From Mycobacterium colombiense (GTDB lineage: Bacteria > Actinomycetota > Actinomycetes > Mycobacteriales > Mycobacteriaceae), in NCBI RefSeq assembly GCF_001672755.1, contig NZ_LZKI01000006.1:1-64000 (forward strand): 64,000 nt of DNA, in the 5' to 3' direction. The notes beneath the pieces were generated by a model that worked only from the letters and a program-made list of their open reading frames with translations, made no database searches and was not told the DNA's origin. Below, piece after piece: positions 1 to 7,532 of this stretch. Position numbers and translations under genes: made by a program. Position 1 is the stretch's first letter. Each line of letters begins with the position of its first letter.

Positions 1-143
1 AGGTAGGCCCAATAACCCGTGCCCGCTATGGGATCGAGCAACCTGCCTTCGGCGTGGTCGGCCACGAACTGCACGGTGTCGGGATCGGGGATGGTCCAGC
101 AGTAGCGGCGTACCAGCCATTGCCGGTTCGGCGAGCGGGCCAT
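1..143 (-). pseudogene. Inverted 5' fragment of the methyltransferase-like gene
   Basis: Starting at the ATG at 143 and reading leftward, 47 codons run off the window edge. The product begins MARSPNRQWLVRRYCWTIPD. From residue 23 (TVQFVADHAEG...) it is identical to residues 5-29 of the plus-strand fragment at 142-537. A purine-rich stretch (GAAGAGAA, reverse complement of about 146-153) sits just before the ATG and looks like a ribosome binding site, so this appears to be the true N-terminus of that protein. Joining the 22 unique residues to the plus-strand part would give about 149 residues. Seen directly in the sequence; that the two parts once formed one gene is inference. Confidence 0.75.
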
Positions 144-230
144 GTTCTCTTCGACCGTGCAGTTCGTGGCCGACCACGCCGAAGGCAGGTTGCTCGATCC
201 CATAGCGGGCACGGGTTATTGGGCCTACCT
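1..230. repeat. Exact 77-bp inverted repeat (fold-back)
   Basis: Bases 1-77 are the exact reverse complement of bases 154-230, with a 76-bp spacer. Bases 1-153 read on the minus strand as the 5' end of the gene whose 3' part lies on the plus strand from 154. The window edge therefore behaves like a fold-back of one locus rather than two unrelated copies. A contig-end assembly chimera is the simplest explanation; a real inverted duplication is the alternative. Confidence 0.95.
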
Positions 231-537
231 GCTGACCCAGCTGGGCGTCGACGCCCAGATCGTCGCGAAGGATTGCGCCGAAGCGGCGGCCCTGCACCCA
301 GACCGAACACTGTTTCTCTCCTGGCCGCCCCACGACCAGGACGTCGGAGCGCGAATACTGCTGGCCTACAACGGGAATCGTCTCATCTACGTCGGCGACG
401 GCCGCGGCGGCGGCACGGGTGACGACCAGATGCATCAGATTCTCGAAACACGGTGGAGCGAAGTCGATTCCCGCCAACCGGTGCTGTGGTGGGGCCAACG
501 CGACCGGGTGACGGTGTACGAACGGAGGGGTCCGTAA
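142..537 (+). CDS. Methyltransferase-like protein, 5' end replaced by fold-back
   Basis: The open frame encodes 131 residues, but its first four codons (MFSS) come from inverted sequence. Genuine coding starts at base 154. A glycine-rich LDPIAGTGYWAYLL motif resembles motif I of class I SAM-dependent methyltransferases, followed by an acidic strand end (QIVAKD) and a LFLSWPP motif reminiscent of the motif IV region. I cannot name a substrate. The C-terminus (VTVYERRGP) looks intact. The likely native N-terminus is the minus-strand fragment at 1-143. I know of no equivalent at this position in M. tuberculosis. Function is low confidence; that the frame is chimeric is high confidence. Confidence 0.6.
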   Translation: MFSSTVQFVADHAEGRLLDPIAGTGYWAYLLTQLGVDAQIVAKDCAEAAALHPDRTLFLSWPPHDQDVGARILLAYNGNRLIYVGDGRGGGTGDDQMHQILETRWSEVDSRQPVLWWGQRDRVTVYERRGP

Positions 538-577
538 AGGGCTTGGGAGCCGCCGCCGAGTAGGGCATGCTGGCGGT

Positions 578-1498
578 ATGCATGTGATCAACGGAGTGCG
601 TGACCCGGCGGCGAGCTTTCCCCTCGACAACGCGGCGGACGACGCCGGCGAGCGCCGACAGGCCAATCGCGCCGTTGCCGTCAGCGCCGTCGGACTGGCG
701 CTGACCGGCCTGGTCGAATTGGTCATCGCGCTGCTGTCCGGCTCGGTGGCGCTGCTGGGCGACGCGCTGCACAACCTGTCGGACGTCTCCACGAGCGCGC
801 TGGTGTTCATCGGCTTCCGCGCGTCGCGCAAGCTGCCCACCGAGCGGTATCCCTACGGCTACGAACGCGCCGAAGACCTCGCCGGGATCGGGGTGGCGCT
901 GGTGATCTGGGGCAGCGCCGTCGTCGCCGGTTTCGAAAGCGTCACCAAGCTGCTTCGTCACGGCGGAACCGGTTACGTGGGCTGGGGCATCGGCGCGGCG
1001 GTCGTCGGCGTGCTCGGCAATCAGCTGGTGGCCCGCTACAAACTGGTGGTGGGCAGGCGAATTCGGTCGGCGACCATGGTGGCCGACGCCAGGCATTCGT
1101 GGCTGGACGCGTTGTCGTCGGGCGGTGCGGTGCTCGGGCTGATCGCCGTGGCACTGGGCTGGGGCTGGGCCGACGCGGTCGCCGGGATCGTGGTCACCGG
1201 GTTCATCTGCCACGTCGGCTGGGAGGTGACCGCCGACATCGCGCACCGCCTTCTCGACGGCGTCGACCCCGACATCATCACCACCGCCGAGGCCGTCGCC
1301 GCCTCGGTTCCCGGTGTGACGCATGCGCACGCCCGGGCCAGGTGGACCGGGCGGACCCTGCGCGTCGAGGTGGAGGGATTCCTGAACGCCGGCACGTCGC
1401 TGGCGGCCTCCGACCAGATCGGTCGCGGCGTCGCCGCGGCACTGGCGCCACAGATCCCGCAGATGCAGAGCTTCACCTGGACGGCACGCGCGGCCTAG
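578..1498 (+). CDS. Cation diffusion facilitator family transporter
   Basis: A 306-residue membrane protein of the CDF family, which exports divalent metals such as Zn2+, Fe2+ or Mn2+ by proton antiport. The two metal-site HxxxD motifs are present: GDALHNLSDV (H65, D69) in TM2 and ARHSWLDAL (H173, D177) in TM5. About six hydrophobic segments span residues 30-215. The cytoplasmic C-terminal domain (about 225-306) contains the usual VPGVTHAHARARWTG segment. The N-terminus of about 28 residues is hydrophilic. It ends 4 bp before the convergent CtaG-like gene. The metal cannot be told from sequence. Confidence 0.9.
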   Translation: MHVINGVRDPAASFPLDNAADDAGERRQANRAVAVSAVGLALTGLVELVIALLSGSVALLGDALHNLSDVSTSALVFIGFRASRKLPTERYPYGYERAEDLAGIGVALVIWGSAVVAGFESVTKLLRHGGTGYVGWGIGAAVVGVLGNQLVARYKLVVGRRIRSATMVADARHSWLDALSSGGAVLGLIAVALGWGWADAVAGIVVTGFICHVGWEVTADIAHRLLDGVDPDIITTAEAVAASVPGVTHAHARARWTGRTLRVEVEGFLNAGTSLAASDQIGRGVAAALAPQIPQMQSFTWTARAA

Positions 1499-1502
1499 CC
1501 CT

Positions 1503-2465
1503 TCAGCGGCGGAACCTCTCCCGCAGCTGCGGGTCGTTCTCCCACCAAAGCCCCGACGGCGCAGGGGGTTCACTGTCCGGCCCCTCGGTCTGGGCGCTTC
1601 GCGCCTCGGCCTCGTCCAGTTCGGCGTCGACTGCGACCGCGTGGGCCTTCTCGTCGCGAGACATGGCGCGCATCAGCAGCAGCACGAACGGCCACCCGAC
1701 CAGATCCCCGAGGATCCACAAGACGCCGGCACCGATCGTCTGGTCGAGCCGCGGGTCGGGGCCCCAAGTCCGTTGCAGTCCGGCGTAATACGCCGCGCCG
1801 ATCAACGAGCCCTGCCAGATGACCAATCCCAGGACACCGTCGCCCAGTGCCTCGGCCACGCTGATCAGCAGCGAGATCGACTGCGGGTAGCGGTGCGGTA
1901 CCGGGTCTTCCTGCAGCCGGGCATAGAAGTAGCAGAAGCCCAAGGCCACCAACAGGATTCGCGTGGGCGCACCGATCCACTCGGTCCGCAGGGCGGCGGT
2001 GTACCAGGGCGTCAGGTACAGCAGCCACGGCGTGGCGAGCATCGCCACCGACGTGGTCGCCGGATGCACGAGCACGCGCGCGAACCGCGTCGCCAACAAC
2101 CGATCGATGCGGTCACGGCCCGCCGGCCCGACGGCGTCGCGGAAGACGGTGACCGGCTTGGCCTGTGCGATGAGAAACGGCACGACGTAGAGCAGCAGCA
2201 ACACCTGCAGCGCGCGCACCCAGAACAGGACGTATGCGTAGGCACCGAGCGCACTGATCGTGGCCAGCAGCCACATCAGCATGGCCGCACCGAAGCAGGC
2301 GGCATTCGCGGCACGGACCGGACGTTCGGCGCCACGGGTGCGCCGGTAGCACCAGGCATATCCGGTGGCGAGCACCGCGACGACGGCCGCGGAGACGAGG
2401 TCGACATGCCAGGTCGCAGCGGCCGCGTCCCAAGTCAGCGGTCCGGGATCGACGCGCACGGCCAC
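1503..2465 (-). CDS. CtaG-like (caa3_CtaG) cytochrome c oxidase assembly protein
   Basis: A 320-residue polytopic membrane protein with about eight or nine hydrophobic segments. WHVDL near the N-terminus and HPATTSVAMLATPWLLYLTPW-type segments with conserved His, Trp and Pro are typical of the caa3_CtaG family, linked to copper delivery and assembly of haem-copper oxidase. The last 60 residues are hydrophilic and acidic, probably cytoplasmic. The start used is GTG at 2465; another GTG lies two codons in. It converges on the CDF gene with a 4-bp gap, so both ends are well fixed. Direct involvement in oxidase assembly is inferred from the family only. Confidence 0.8.
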   Translation of the reverse strand: MAVRVDPGPLTWDAAAATWHVDLVSAAVVAVLATGYAWCYRRTRGAERPVRAANAACFGAAMLMWLLATISALGAYAYVLFWVRALQVLLLLYVVPFLIAQAKPVTVFRDAVGPAGRDRIDRLLATRFARVLVHPATTSVAMLATPWLLYLTPWYTAALRTEWIGAPTRILLVALGFCYFYARLQEDPVPHRYPQSISLLISVAEALGDGVLGLVIWQGSLIGAAYYAGLQRTWGPDPRLDQTIGAGVLWILGDLVGWPFVLLLMRAMSRDEKAHAVAVDAELDEAEARSAQTEGPDSEPPAPSGLWWENDPQLRERFRR

Positions 2466-2489
2466 CAGCCTATTGCGGGCGCGATCGGC

Positions 2490-2834
2490 TCAGTTGCCGA
2501 CGGCCCCATCAGGCTTCGGACCGCGGTCCTCGCCGGTGATGTACTTCGGGCAGTAGTGGGCGGCAGCGAGGTAGGTGAACTTGGCCGCGGCGGCGCCTTG
2601 GAAGGCGGGATTCTGGTTGCGCAGGTCGGTCACGATCTTCGCGTCGGACTGGCCGTCGTCGAGCAGATCGCACACAGACTTGCCGATGGTGATCGCGTTG
2701 CCGCCGTCCTGGTAGGTGAGGCCCGCGTCGCGGAGGTCTTTGAGGAAGTCCTGGTCGTTGTCGATGTCCGCGTGCGCAGGCGCGGCCAAGACGATCATGG
2801 TTGCGAGGCTGGTCAGCCCCAGGAGAAATCGCAT
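2490..2834 (-). CDS. Secreted DUF732 protein (first copy)
   Basis: A 114-residue protein with a signal peptide of about 22 residues ending in AHA, then a DUF732 domain. This family is small, exported, largely mycobacterial and of unknown role. The family pattern is visible: FLKDLRDAGLTY, then GKSVCDLL (C55) and AAHYCPKY (C95), two cysteines that probably form a disulfide. The ATG at 2834 was chosen because it begins the signal peptide; a longer frame to 3029 would put a basic, unlikely extension before it. A second DUF732 gene lies about 370 bp upstream on the same strand. Confidence 0.85.
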   Translation of the reverse strand: MRFLLGLTSLATMIVLAAPAHADIDNDQDFLKDLRDAGLTYQDGGNAITIGKSVCDLLDDGQSDAKIVTDLRNQNPAFQGAAAAKFTYLAAAHYCPKYITGEDRGPKPDGAVGN

Positions 2835-3206
2835 AACGCAGTGATTGTCGCAAACCCGTCGGTGATCGGCATCTCGAAGCTGGACCGGGGCGTGAACTCT
2901 CGCCCGCGCGCTTGCCCCGCTGTGGCGCACCGTCTGCGGTCGCGGTGGACGGCAACGCGCCGTGGGCCCCGAAATCGCGGACCTCGACTGCGCCGGGCGG
3001 ACGCATCGCGGGTGGTCCCGAACGACCACTCAGCAAATCGATCGGACGTGCGCCTGAGACGCTCTCCCGTTCAACGTCTGCCGTATCGATCACCGAGATA
3101 CTAAGGGTGAGATGTTGACGACAGATTTCGTCAACTCCATGTTGGCGCGCGGAAGTGTAAAAACCAGATCAAATTCACCGCACACGGGTCGCGCGCGAGC
3201 GAGCAC
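2835..3206. other. Intergenic region with a GTTGAC palindrome
   Basis: This 372-bp gap between the two DUF732 genes holds no convincing gene. It must carry the promoter of the downstream DUF732 gene and the 3' end of the upstream one. The clearest structure is the palindrome at 3114-3135 (listed separately). Confidence 0.6.
3114..3135. promoter_or_regulatory. Perfect 8-bp-arm palindrome GTTGACGA-N6-TCGTCAAC
   Basis: Arms 3114-3121 and 3128-3135 are exact inverted copies around a 6-base centre. They contain the GTTGAC/GTCAAC hexamers found in the clpC2 operators 550 bp away, but in the opposite (everted) arrangement. It could be a regulator site or a hairpin after the DUF732 gene that ends at 3207. 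There is no T-tract on either side. Confidence 0.4.
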
Positions 3207-3548
3207 CTACGACGAACCTGTGGTGGTCACGCTGGTGGCGGACGAGCTCTTACTCACCACGTATGGGCAGTACGCATTGGCGGCGATCGCCGCGAATGCG
3301 TTCGCCTTGTCATCGCTCAGGTCGGAGTTCTTCGATTCCAAGGTGCTCACGACATCCGACATCCCCGTGCCGTTTACTACCGTCTTACACACCCATTTAC
3401 CCGCCCCGACGGCCGCATCGGAGTCGGAATAGGTGATGCCGGCCTTATCCAGTGACGCGATAAATGCGTCGTCAGTGTCATCGGCGTGGGCGGGCACCGC
3501 CATTCCGACTGCGGCGGCGATGCTTGCCACAATGAGAAGGAGTTTCAT
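3207..3548 (-). CDS. Secreted DUF732 protein (second copy)
   Basis: A 113-residue protein with a signal peptide (MKLLLIVASIAAAVGMAVPA, then HA) and a DUF732 domain like its neighbour at 2490-2834: FIASLDKAGITY, GKWVCKTV (C54) and NAYCPYVV (C94). The C-terminal tail is Ser/Thr-rich. The ATG at 3548 was preferred over a longer frame to 3608 because it starts the signal peptide and is preceded by TGAGG. It is divergent from clpC2, sharing a 154-bp intergenic region that carries the twin GTCAAC operators. The two DUF732 copies differ widely apart from the family signature, so this is an old duplication. Confidence 0.85.
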   Translation of the reverse strand: MKLLLIVASIAAAVGMAVPAHADDTDDAFIASLDKAGITYSDSDAAVGAGKWVCKTVVNGTGMSDVVSTLESKNSDLSDDKANAFAAIAANAYCPYVVSKSSSATSVTTTGSS

Positions 3549-3654
3549 GTACCTCAGATTGACAGAGAAGCGAAGGCCACGCATCTCGTAGAGCAAACTT
3601 TGACGCACGTCGTACGGCCAGCCCCATCATGTGCGCGGCATGGCTCACGACCTC

Positions 3655-3699
3655 GTCAACCTGAGGTTGACAGTGCCCGGGCGTCAACCTAGCGTTGAC
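3655..3699. promoter_or_regulatory. clpC2 promoter with two GTCAAC-N5-GTTGAC operators
   Basis: Two copies of GTCAAC-N5-GTTGAC lie at 3655-3671 (centre CTGAG, giving a perfect palindrome) and 3683-3699 (centre CTAGC), 28 bp apart. TTGACA at 3667-3672 and TAGCGT at 3690-3695 are separated by 17 bp and form a good SigA-type promoter. The predicted transcription start falls at or next to the ATG at 3703, so the message would be leaderless. Each operator covers one promoter element. ClpC2 is reported to repress its own gene, and its N-terminus contains a helix-turn-helix, so these are probably ClpC2 sites. Confidence 0.75.
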
Positions 3700-3702
3700 G
3701 CC

Positions 3703-4464
3703 ATGCCCGAGCCTGTCCGCATCGCCTACCCGATCCGCCTCGACGAACTCATCGACGCCATCAAGTCCACCCGACCCGACGTGCTGGACCAGCTGGCCGA
3801 CGCCGTCCTGGCCGCCGAGCACCTGGGCGAGATCGCCGACCATTTGATCGGCCACTTCGTGGACCAGGCCCGCCGCTCCGGCGCGTCCTGGACCGACATC
3901 GGCAAGAGCATGGGCGTCACCAAGCAGGCCGCCCAGAAACGCTTCGTCCCGCGCGCCGAGGCCGCCGCCCTCGATCTCGAACAGGGGTTCGCGCGCTTCA
4001 CCCCGCGGGCGCGAGGCGCGGTGGTGGCGGCGCAGAACGCCGCGCACGAAGCGGGCAACGGCGAGATCACCCCCGATCACCTGCTGCTCGGTGTGCTCGG
4101 CGATGCGGCCGCCCTGGCGACGGTGCTGCTGCACCTGCAGAAGGTCGACACCGAGGCGCTGCGTGCCGCCGCGACCGGGGCGATCTCCGCGCTGCGCGCG
4201 GATGCCGAACCCCCACAGCTCATTCCGTTCAGCGGGCCGGCACGCAAGGCGCTCGAACTGAGCGTGCGCGAGGCACTTCGCCTCGGCCACAACTACGTCG
4301 GCACCGAGCACCAGTTGCTTGCGCTGCTGGAGTTGGAGGGCGGGGACGGCCCGCTGCACCGATGCGGCGTCGACAAAGACCGGATCGAGGCGGATCTGAT
4401 CGCGGCGCTGCAAACCCTGTCCGGCGGCGGGAATCTCGCGCCGGGCACGGCCGGAGGCGGCTGA
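3703..4464 (+). CDS. clpC2: ClpC2: HTH plus Clp N-terminal repeat protein
   Basis: A 253-residue protein that lacks the AAA+ ATPase rings of ClpC. Residues about 62-80 (SWTDIGKSMGVTKQAAQKR) form a helix-turn-helix; residues about 93-240 hold two Clp_N repeats (EITPDHLLLGVL and YVGTEHQLLALLE). The orthologue in M. tuberculosis, Rv2667, is reported to bind cyclomarin-type antibiotics like the ClpC1 N-domain and to repress itself, acting as an inducible decoy. The ATG at 3703 fits the domain start and the leaderless promoter; an in-frame upstream ATG at 3631 would read through the operators and is unlikely. The C-terminus is Gly-rich. Confidence 0.88.
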   Translation: MPEPVRIAYPIRLDELIDAIKSTRPDVLDQLADAVLAAEHLGEIADHLIGHFVDQARRSGASWTDIGKSMGVTKQAAQKRFVPRAEAAALDLEQGFARFTPRARGAVVAAQNAAHEAGNGEITPDHLLLGVLGDAAALATVLLHLQKVDTEALRAAATGAISALRADAEPPQLIPFSGPARKALELSVREALRLGHNYVGTEHQLLALLELEGGDGPLHRCGVDKDRIEADLIAALQTLSGGGNLAPGTAGGG

Positions 4465-4547
4465 CGGGTGCGGCCGACCCCTCCCTTCAGCCTCACCGCG
4501 TATGCGATCATGCGAGGGTCCCTGCAACGGCGCCGAGGAGGCACGAC

Positions 4548-5087
4548 ATGGCGAAGACGCACCGCTGGCCGATGATGGCGTCCGCCTTTTTGGTTGCCGT
4601 TGCCGGCGTCATCACCGTCGGCGTGGGCGCGGTTCCGCTGCCCCGCGCGTGGGCCGGGGATGCGCCGATCGGCCACATCGGTGACACGCTGCGGGTGGAC
4701 AACGGCACGTTCATCGCCGACGTCACCGTGAGCGGCGTGGGTCCCTGCGACCCGCCACCCGGATTCGGCTACACCCGCGAAGGCACCTACAAGGGCTTTC
4801 CGGGCAGCACGGTCGAGCGCGCCGACGTGACCATCCGCGCGATCCGGGTTCCCAACCCGTACGTCATGGCGACCGTGATGGATTTCAACGGCGTGACCCC
4901 CAACGCCGACGCCTACAAGCCGCGGGCCTCCGATGCGCCCGACGCGCTGGACAACGTGCTCGTTAACGCCCCGAACGGGGCGATCGTGCGCGGCGGCGTG
5001 TATTGGGACGCCTACCGCGATCCCGTCTCCACCGTCGTCCTGCTGGACAAGAAGACGGGCTATCACCTCGCGCAGTGGAACCTCTGA
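4548..5087 (+). CDS. Exported MPT63-like (DUF1942-type) protein
   Basis: A 179-residue exported protein, equivalent by position to M. tuberculosis Rv2668. The signal peptide (about residues 1-36, ending PRAWAG) is followed by a beta-rich domain beginning IGHIGDTLRVDNGTFIADV. The IGDTL...ADVTV pattern resembles MPT63/MPB63 (DUF1942) immunoglobulin-like antigens, whose function is unknown. The start at 4548 is fixed by a strong GAGGAGG site eight bases upstream. The stop overlaps the likely GTG start of the next gene by 13 bp, so the two are probably co-transcribed and translationally linked. Family assignment is moderate; export is well supported. Confidence 0.75.
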   Translation: MAKTHRWPMMASAFLVAVAGVITVGVGAVPLPRAWAGDAPIGHIGDTLRVDNGTFIADVTVSGVGPCDPPPGFGYTREGTYKGFPGSTVERADVTIRAIRVPNPYVMATVMDFNGVTPNADAYKPRASDAPDALDNVLVNAPNGAIVRGGVYWDAYRDPVSTVVLLDKKTGYHLAQWNL

Positions 5088-5623
5088 CCGGAACGTTGCA
5101 GATCGCGCCGGCGGATTCCGGTGACGCCCTAGACCTGGCCGCCGTTGCGGCACAGACCTTTCCGTTGGCATGTCCGCCGTCGGCGACCGCAGACAACATC
5201 GCGTCGTTCATCGACGCCAACCTCTCGGCCGCCCACTTCGCGCGGTATCTGGGCGATCCGGATCGGGCCATCGTCACCGCGCGCCAGGACGGCCGGATTA
5301 TCGGTTACGCCATGCTGGTTCGCGGTGTCTCCGAGCACGCCGGCGTGCAGCAGGCCGTCGAAATCCGCCCGGCCGCCGAGCTGTCGAAGATGTATGTCCT
5401 GCCCGATCACCATGCGAGCGGGGCCGCGGCGGCGCTGATGGAACACATGCTGGCCCTCGCCGCCGACTGGGGCGTTCGCTGCGTCTGGCTGGGCGTGAAC
5501 CGGGCAAATCAACGGGCCCAACGCTTTTACCTCAAGAGCGGGTTCACGATCACTGGCACCAGGACGTTTCAACTCGGCGCCGGCGTCGAGCGCGACTATG
5601 TCATGATCCGCGAGCTGGATTAG
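5075..5623 (+). CDS. GNAT family N-acetyltransferase
   Basis: Encodes a GNAT acetyltransferase (Rv2669 by position) that would move an acetyl group from acetyl-CoA to an amine; the substrate is unknown. ELSKMYVLPDHHASGAAAAL is the acetyl-CoA-binding region (motif A), and WLGVNRANQRAQRFYLKSGF is the typical motif B ending in Y-x-K-x-GF. The start is uncertain: GTG at 5075 gives 182 residues and overlaps the previous gene, and a TTG at 5096 is also possible. The 3' end overlaps the convergent AFG1-like gene by 23 bp. Confidence 0.85.
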   Translation: MEPLTGTLQIAPADSGDALDLAAVAAQTFPLACPPSATADNIASFIDANLSAAHFARYLGDPDRAIVTARQDGRIIGYAMLVRGVSEHAGVQQAVEIRPAAELSKMYVLPDHHASGAAAALMEHMLALAADWGVRCVWLGVNRANQRAQRFYLKSGFTITGTRTFQLGAGVERDYVMIRELD

Positions 5624-6686
5624 CCGCCGCGGTCAGCGCCAGCAGCCGGGAAGTGGCCCGCAGATACTTCTTTCGGTATCCCCCGGCCAGCATCTCCTCG
5701 CTGAAAATGGTGTCCAGCTTGGTGCCCGAGGCCACCACGGGAATGCCCGCGTCATAGAGCCGATCGGTCAGCGCCACCACCCGCAGCGCGACGTTCTGAT
5801 CGTCGAGGCCGTGCACGCCGGTGAGGAACACCGCGCTCACCCCCTCGATCAGCGTCAGATACCGCGACGGGTGCATGGTGGCCAGGTGCGCGCACAGCGC
5901 ATCGAAGTCGTCGAGCGTCGCGTTGTCGACCCGCGCGGCGCGCGCGGCCACCTCGTCGTCGGACAGCGGCTGCGGTGCGGGCGGCAGCCCGCGGTGCCGG
6001 TAGTCGGGCCCCTCGATCCGCACCGTCGTGAAAATGCTTGCCAGCGTGTTGATCTCGCGCAGAAAATCCTGCGCCGCGAACCGGCCCTCACCGAGCTGCT
6101 CGGGCAGCGTGTTGGAGGTGGCGGCCACCGAGACCCCGCGCTCGACCAGCGACGAGAGCAGCCGCGATATCAGCGTGGTGTTGCCCGGGTCGTCGAGTTC
6201 GAATTCGTCGATGCAGACCGCCGTGTAATCGGCCAGCAGGTCGATGCACTCGACGAAGCCGAACACCCCGGCCAGCTGGGTAAGCTCACCGAACGTCGCG
6301 AACGCCTTGGGCGCCGGGCCATCCGGTGACCCGCCGGGACCGTCGCCGGGCAGCTCGTAGTAGGCCGAGGCCAGCAGGTGCGTCTTGCCGACGCCGAACC
6401 CACCGTCCAGGTAGAGCCCGACGCCGGGCAGAATCTCCCGTCGGCCCAACAGTTTTCGCCGTCCGGCGCGACGCTCGACGGCCTGCCGGCAGAAGTCTTG
6501 ACATGCCACCACCGCGGCGGCCTGCGTCGGCTCCGCCGGATCGGGCTGATACGTCGCGAAGCTCACGTCGGCGAAGGTCGGGGGTGGTCGCAACTGAGCG
6601 ATCAGCCGCTGCGGCGACACCGTCGGGTGCCGATCCACCAAATGAGCCACGCCGCCCGAAGCGCCCGCGGAGGTGGACCCGTGCAT
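5601..6686 (-). CDS. zapE: AFG1/ZapE-type P-loop ATPase
   Basis: A 361-residue AAA-like ATPase of the AFG1/ZapE family (Rv2670c by position). Walker A is GGFGVGKTHLL and Walker B is AVCIDEFELDD; a sensor-type segment SVAATSNTLPEQL and an arginine-rich stretch with DFLREI follow. In E. coli ZapE associates with the divisome under stress, and mitochondrial Afg1 helps turn over respiratory subunits. The role in mycobacteria is not established. ATG at 6686 is preferred over an upstream in-frame codon at 6722, which would collide with the divergent gene. The spacing to that gene's start is 34 bp, so the promoters must overlap. Confidence 0.85.
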   Translation of the reverse strand: MHGSTSAGASGGVAHLVDRHPTVSPQRLIAQLRPPPTFADVSFATYQPDPAEPTQAAAVVACQDFCRQAVERRAGRRKLLGRREILPGVGLYLDGGFGVGKTHLLASAYYELPGDGPGGSPDGPAPKAFATFGELTQLAGVFGFVECIDLLADYTAVCIDEFELDDPGNTTLISRLLSSLVERGVSVAATSNTLPEQLGEGRFAAQDFLREINTLASIFTTVRIEGPDYRHRGLPPAPQPLSDDEVAARAARVDNATLDDFDALCAHLATMHPSRYLTLIEGVSAVFLTGVHGLDDQNVALRVVALTDRLYDAGIPVVASGTKLDTIFSEEMLAGGYRKKYLRATSRLLALTAAANPARGS

Positions 6687-6720
6687 GCAGGAACTGTAGC
6701 GGCGTGCTGCAATCAGACCC

Positions 6721-7518
6721 ATGCCCGACTCTGGCGGCCCGGAGACTTCCGCGACGTCCGCGAACTCGGAGACGCCGCTGTCACTGCTCGGCTCGGTTCG
6801 CGGACTCGACGACGGCGACCTCCCCCGGCTCTACGAGTATCCCGAACACGACGGGACGTGGGTGCGCGCGAACTTCATCACCAGCGTCGACGGCGGGGCC
6901 ACCACGGGCGGCAGCAGCGGCGCGATGGGCGGCCCGGGCGACCGGTTCATCTTCAACCTGCTGCGCGAGCTCGCCGACGTCATCGTGGTGGGCGCGGGCA
7001 CGGTGCGGATCGAGGGCTACTCGGGCGCGCAGGTCGGCGCCGCCGAGCGTCAGCGGCGGCAGGCCCGCGGCCAAAGCGAGGTCCCGCAGCTGGCGATCGT
7101 GACCGGCTCGGGCCACCTCAACCGGGATATGGCGGTGTTCACCCGCACCGAGGTGCAGCCGCTGGTGCTCACCTGCACCGCGGCGGCCGAGCAGACGCGC
7201 CGCGCGCTCAGCGGCCTGTGCGAGGTACTCGACTGCTCCGGCCGCGATCCCGAGAAGGTCGACGAGGCCGCCCTGCTGGCGGCCCTCGGCGCGCGCGGCA
7301 TGCGCCGCATCCTCACCGAGGGCGGGCCGACGCTGCTGGACTCGCTGATGCGGCGCGACATGCTCGACGAGCTATGCCTGACGATCGCGCCCTGCCTCGT
7401 CGGCGGCCAGGCACGACGCATCGCGACCGGCTCGGGGCAGCTGCTCACCCGGATGCGGTGTGCCCACGTCCTGACCGACGACGCCGGCTACCTTTACACC
7501 CGCTACGTCAAGGCCTAG
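6721..7518 (+). CDS. ribD: RibD C-terminal-domain reductase (Rv2671-like)
   Basis: A 265-residue protein with a RibD_C/dihydrofolate-reductase-like fold but no deaminase domain. The NADPH-binding hallmarks are NFITSVDGGATTGG near residue 50, ADVIVVGAGTVRIEGY near 88 and ILTEGGPTLL near 200. The M. tuberculosis orthologue, named ribD, is reported to have weak dihydrofolate reductase activity and to confer para-aminosalicylic acid resistance when overproduced, so a role in riboflavin synthesis is doubtful. It begins with ATG at 6721, close to the divergent ATPase gene. A lipoprotein gene follows 14 bp downstream, suggesting an operon. Confidence 0.85.
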   Translation: MPDSGGPETSATSANSETPLSLLGSVRGLDDGDLPRLYEYPEHDGTWVRANFITSVDGGATTGGSSGAMGGPGDRFIFNLLRELADVIVVGAGTVRIEGYSGAQVGAAERQRRQARGQSEVPQLAIVTGSGHLNRDMAVFTRTEVQPLVLTCTAAAEQTRRALSGLCEVLDCSGRDPEKVDEAALLAALGARGMRRILTEGGPTLLDSLMRRDMLDELCLTIAPCLVGGQARRIATGSGQLLTRMRCAHVLTDDAGYLYTRYVKA

Positions 7519-7532
7519 CTACTGTGGTCGGC

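Noticed and set aside
383..1573. Long minus-strand open frame of 396 codons opposite the CDF gene
   Set aside because: Its product is a low-complexity Arg/Gly/His-rich sequence typical of an antisense frame in high-GC DNA; the CDF protein on the plus strand is clearly real.
6378..7532. N-terminal 385-codon extension of the hydrolase lipoprotein frame
   Set aside because: The extension overlaps the RibD-like gene in another frame, and the signal peptide and lipobox start at 7533.
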